DNA of 64,000 bases, from contig NC_079887.1 of assembly GCF_029227915.1 (NCBI RefSeq), positions 28,023,650-28,087,649 on the forward strand, written 5' to 3'. Source of the stretch: Hydractinia symbiolongicarpus (Eukaryota; Cnidaria; Hydrozoa; Anthoathecata; Hydractiniidae). A program made the translations under genes and the position numbers. Positions 63,221 to 64,000 of the stretch are shown here, piece by piece (within the stretch, counting starts at the first letter, position 1; each line of letters opens with the position of its first letter). A model generated the notes under the pieces. The model saw nothing but the letters and a program-made list of their open reading frames with translations. It was not told the DNA's origin and searched no databases.

Positions 63221-64000
63221 TAGTTTTCAAAAGTGTTTTCATTTTTGATGAGACGCTGAATAAAAGAAGTTTAATCGCCGGCAAACGAAAACCCGCGATT
63301 TCCCGTAAATCCCGGGCTTGGCACGTATAGTCGAATGTATACAAAGAAAGTACCCTGTGAGTAAACTCATTTCCCGAACGATTTTTTAAATTATTTTTTC
63401 ACCACTAAAGCCCATGAGACTTGTAGTTTTTAAAAATGTTTTCATTTTTGATGAGACGCTTAATGAAAGAGGTTTAATCGCCGACAAACGAAATCCCGCG
63501 TTTTCCCGTATATCCGGGGCTTGGCCCGTATAGTCGAATGTATACAAAGAAAGTACCCAGGGAGTAAACTCATTTCCCGAACGATTTTTTAAATTTTTTT
63601 TTCAAAACTAAAACGCATGAGACTTGTAGCTTTCAAAAATGTTTTCATTTTTGATGAGACGCTTAATGAAAGAGGTTTAATCGCCGGAAAACGAAAACCC
63701 GCGATTTCCCGTAAATCCGGGGCTTGGCCCGTATAGTCGAATGTATACAAAAAAAGTACCCTGTGAGTAAACTCATTTCCAGAACGATTTTTTAAATTAT
63801 TTTTTCACCACTAAAACGCATCAGACTTGTAGTTTTCAAAAATGTTTTCATTTTTGATGAGACGCTGAATAAAAGAAGTTTAATCGCCGGCAAACGAAAA
63901 CCCGCGATTTCCCGTAAATCCCGGGCTTGGCACGTATAGTCGAATGTATACAAAGAAAGTACCCTGTGAGTAAACTCATTTCCAGAACGATTTTTTAAAT
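63221..64000 (+). repeat. Satellite to the window edge
   Basis: Four more monomers of the CCAGTAAAAC, GCCCATGAG, AAAACTAAAACGC and CATCAGAC types follow in the order seen in the preceding units. The final monomer is cut by the window end, so the array continues beyond it. Confidence 0.85.

Larger units (their letters stand above)
1..64000 (+). repeat. Tandem satellite array, ~203 bp monomer, about 315 copies
   Basis: The landmark CATTTCCCGAACG recurs every 201-204 bp; the first starts are 1, 203, 406, 608, 811, 1021, 1223, 1425, 1628, 1831, 2033 and 2236. Every copy seen is in the same orientation, and the array runs off both ends of the window. No unique sequence, transposon or inversion interrupts it. 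A consensus assembled by eye is about 38% G+C, with an AT-rich half (T6 and A5 tracts) and a GC-rich stretch of about 62% G+C around consensus positions 111-160. By length and organisation this is a classical eukaryotic satellite. Centromeric or pericentromeric location is inferred from that, not shown. I do not recognise the family. The choice of CATTTCCC as monomer start is arbitrary. Confidence 0.97.

Noticed and set aside
1-64000. CRISPR array
   Set aside because: Repeats are about 203 bp and contiguous, with no short repeat and unique-spacer alternation.
1-64000. Telomeric repeat or rDNA spacer
   Set aside because: No TTAGGG- or TTTAGGG-type runs and no rRNA-like sequence are present.
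1-64000. Embedded transposon or inverted segment
   Set aside because: Reading through the monomers in order showed only monomers in one orientation; all length changes are small indels, one half monomer or whole-monomer copy changes.

Overview
The whole 64 kb window is satellite DNA. One monomer of about 203 bp (most copies 201-204 bp, roughly 38% G+C) repeats head to tail from the first base to the last, about 315 copies, all in the same orientation. I found no protein gene, RNA gene, transposon, CRISPR array or unique spacer. The many short reading frames are the monomer read through in one frame: 203 is not a multiple of three, so they close after one or two monomers, and their predicted proteins are all variants of one translation.

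This pattern fits a eukaryotic centromeric, pericentromeric or other heterochromatic array. I do not recognise the monomer and cannot name the species. CpG is kept at about 1.6 times expectation in a consensus I derived by eye, which argues against a heavily methylated, deaminating genome such as a mammal's.

The interest lies in the array's history. Monomers fall into recognisable variant classes, and strings of 3 to 21 monomers have been copied as units. Layout: 1-12 kb, mixed classes with 8-, 10- and 11-monomer copies; 12-16.6 kb, 6- and 9-monomer units carrying a GAAGATTTTTA variant; 16.6-21 kb, a return to the first set with a 13-monomer duplication; 21-26.8 kb, 3- and 4-monomer duplications; 26.8-41.4 kb, a distinct domain of CATCAGAC and GCCCATGAG monomers with a regular 811 bp four-monomer higher-order repeat and a 4.25 kb (21-monomer) segmental duplication; 41.4-47.4 kb, classes resembling 1-21 kb again, with a 1,620 bp duplication that is identical by eye; 47.4-64 kb, another domain marked by CCAGTAAAAC/AAAAGTGTTTT monomers, with 2,027, 1,013 and 2,430 bp tandem duplications.

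Hybrid monomers, a patch resembling gene conversion, one half-length monomer and a recurring 7 bp duplication record unequal exchange at single-monomer resolution. Each monomer also carries a 22 bp dyad (9 bp arms, T4 spacer), a GC-rich 5 bp dyad and a GTATA/TATAC dyad. No new gene system is present. The candidates worth follow-up are the dyad-bearing satellite as a possible centromere sequence and the layered higher-order structure.
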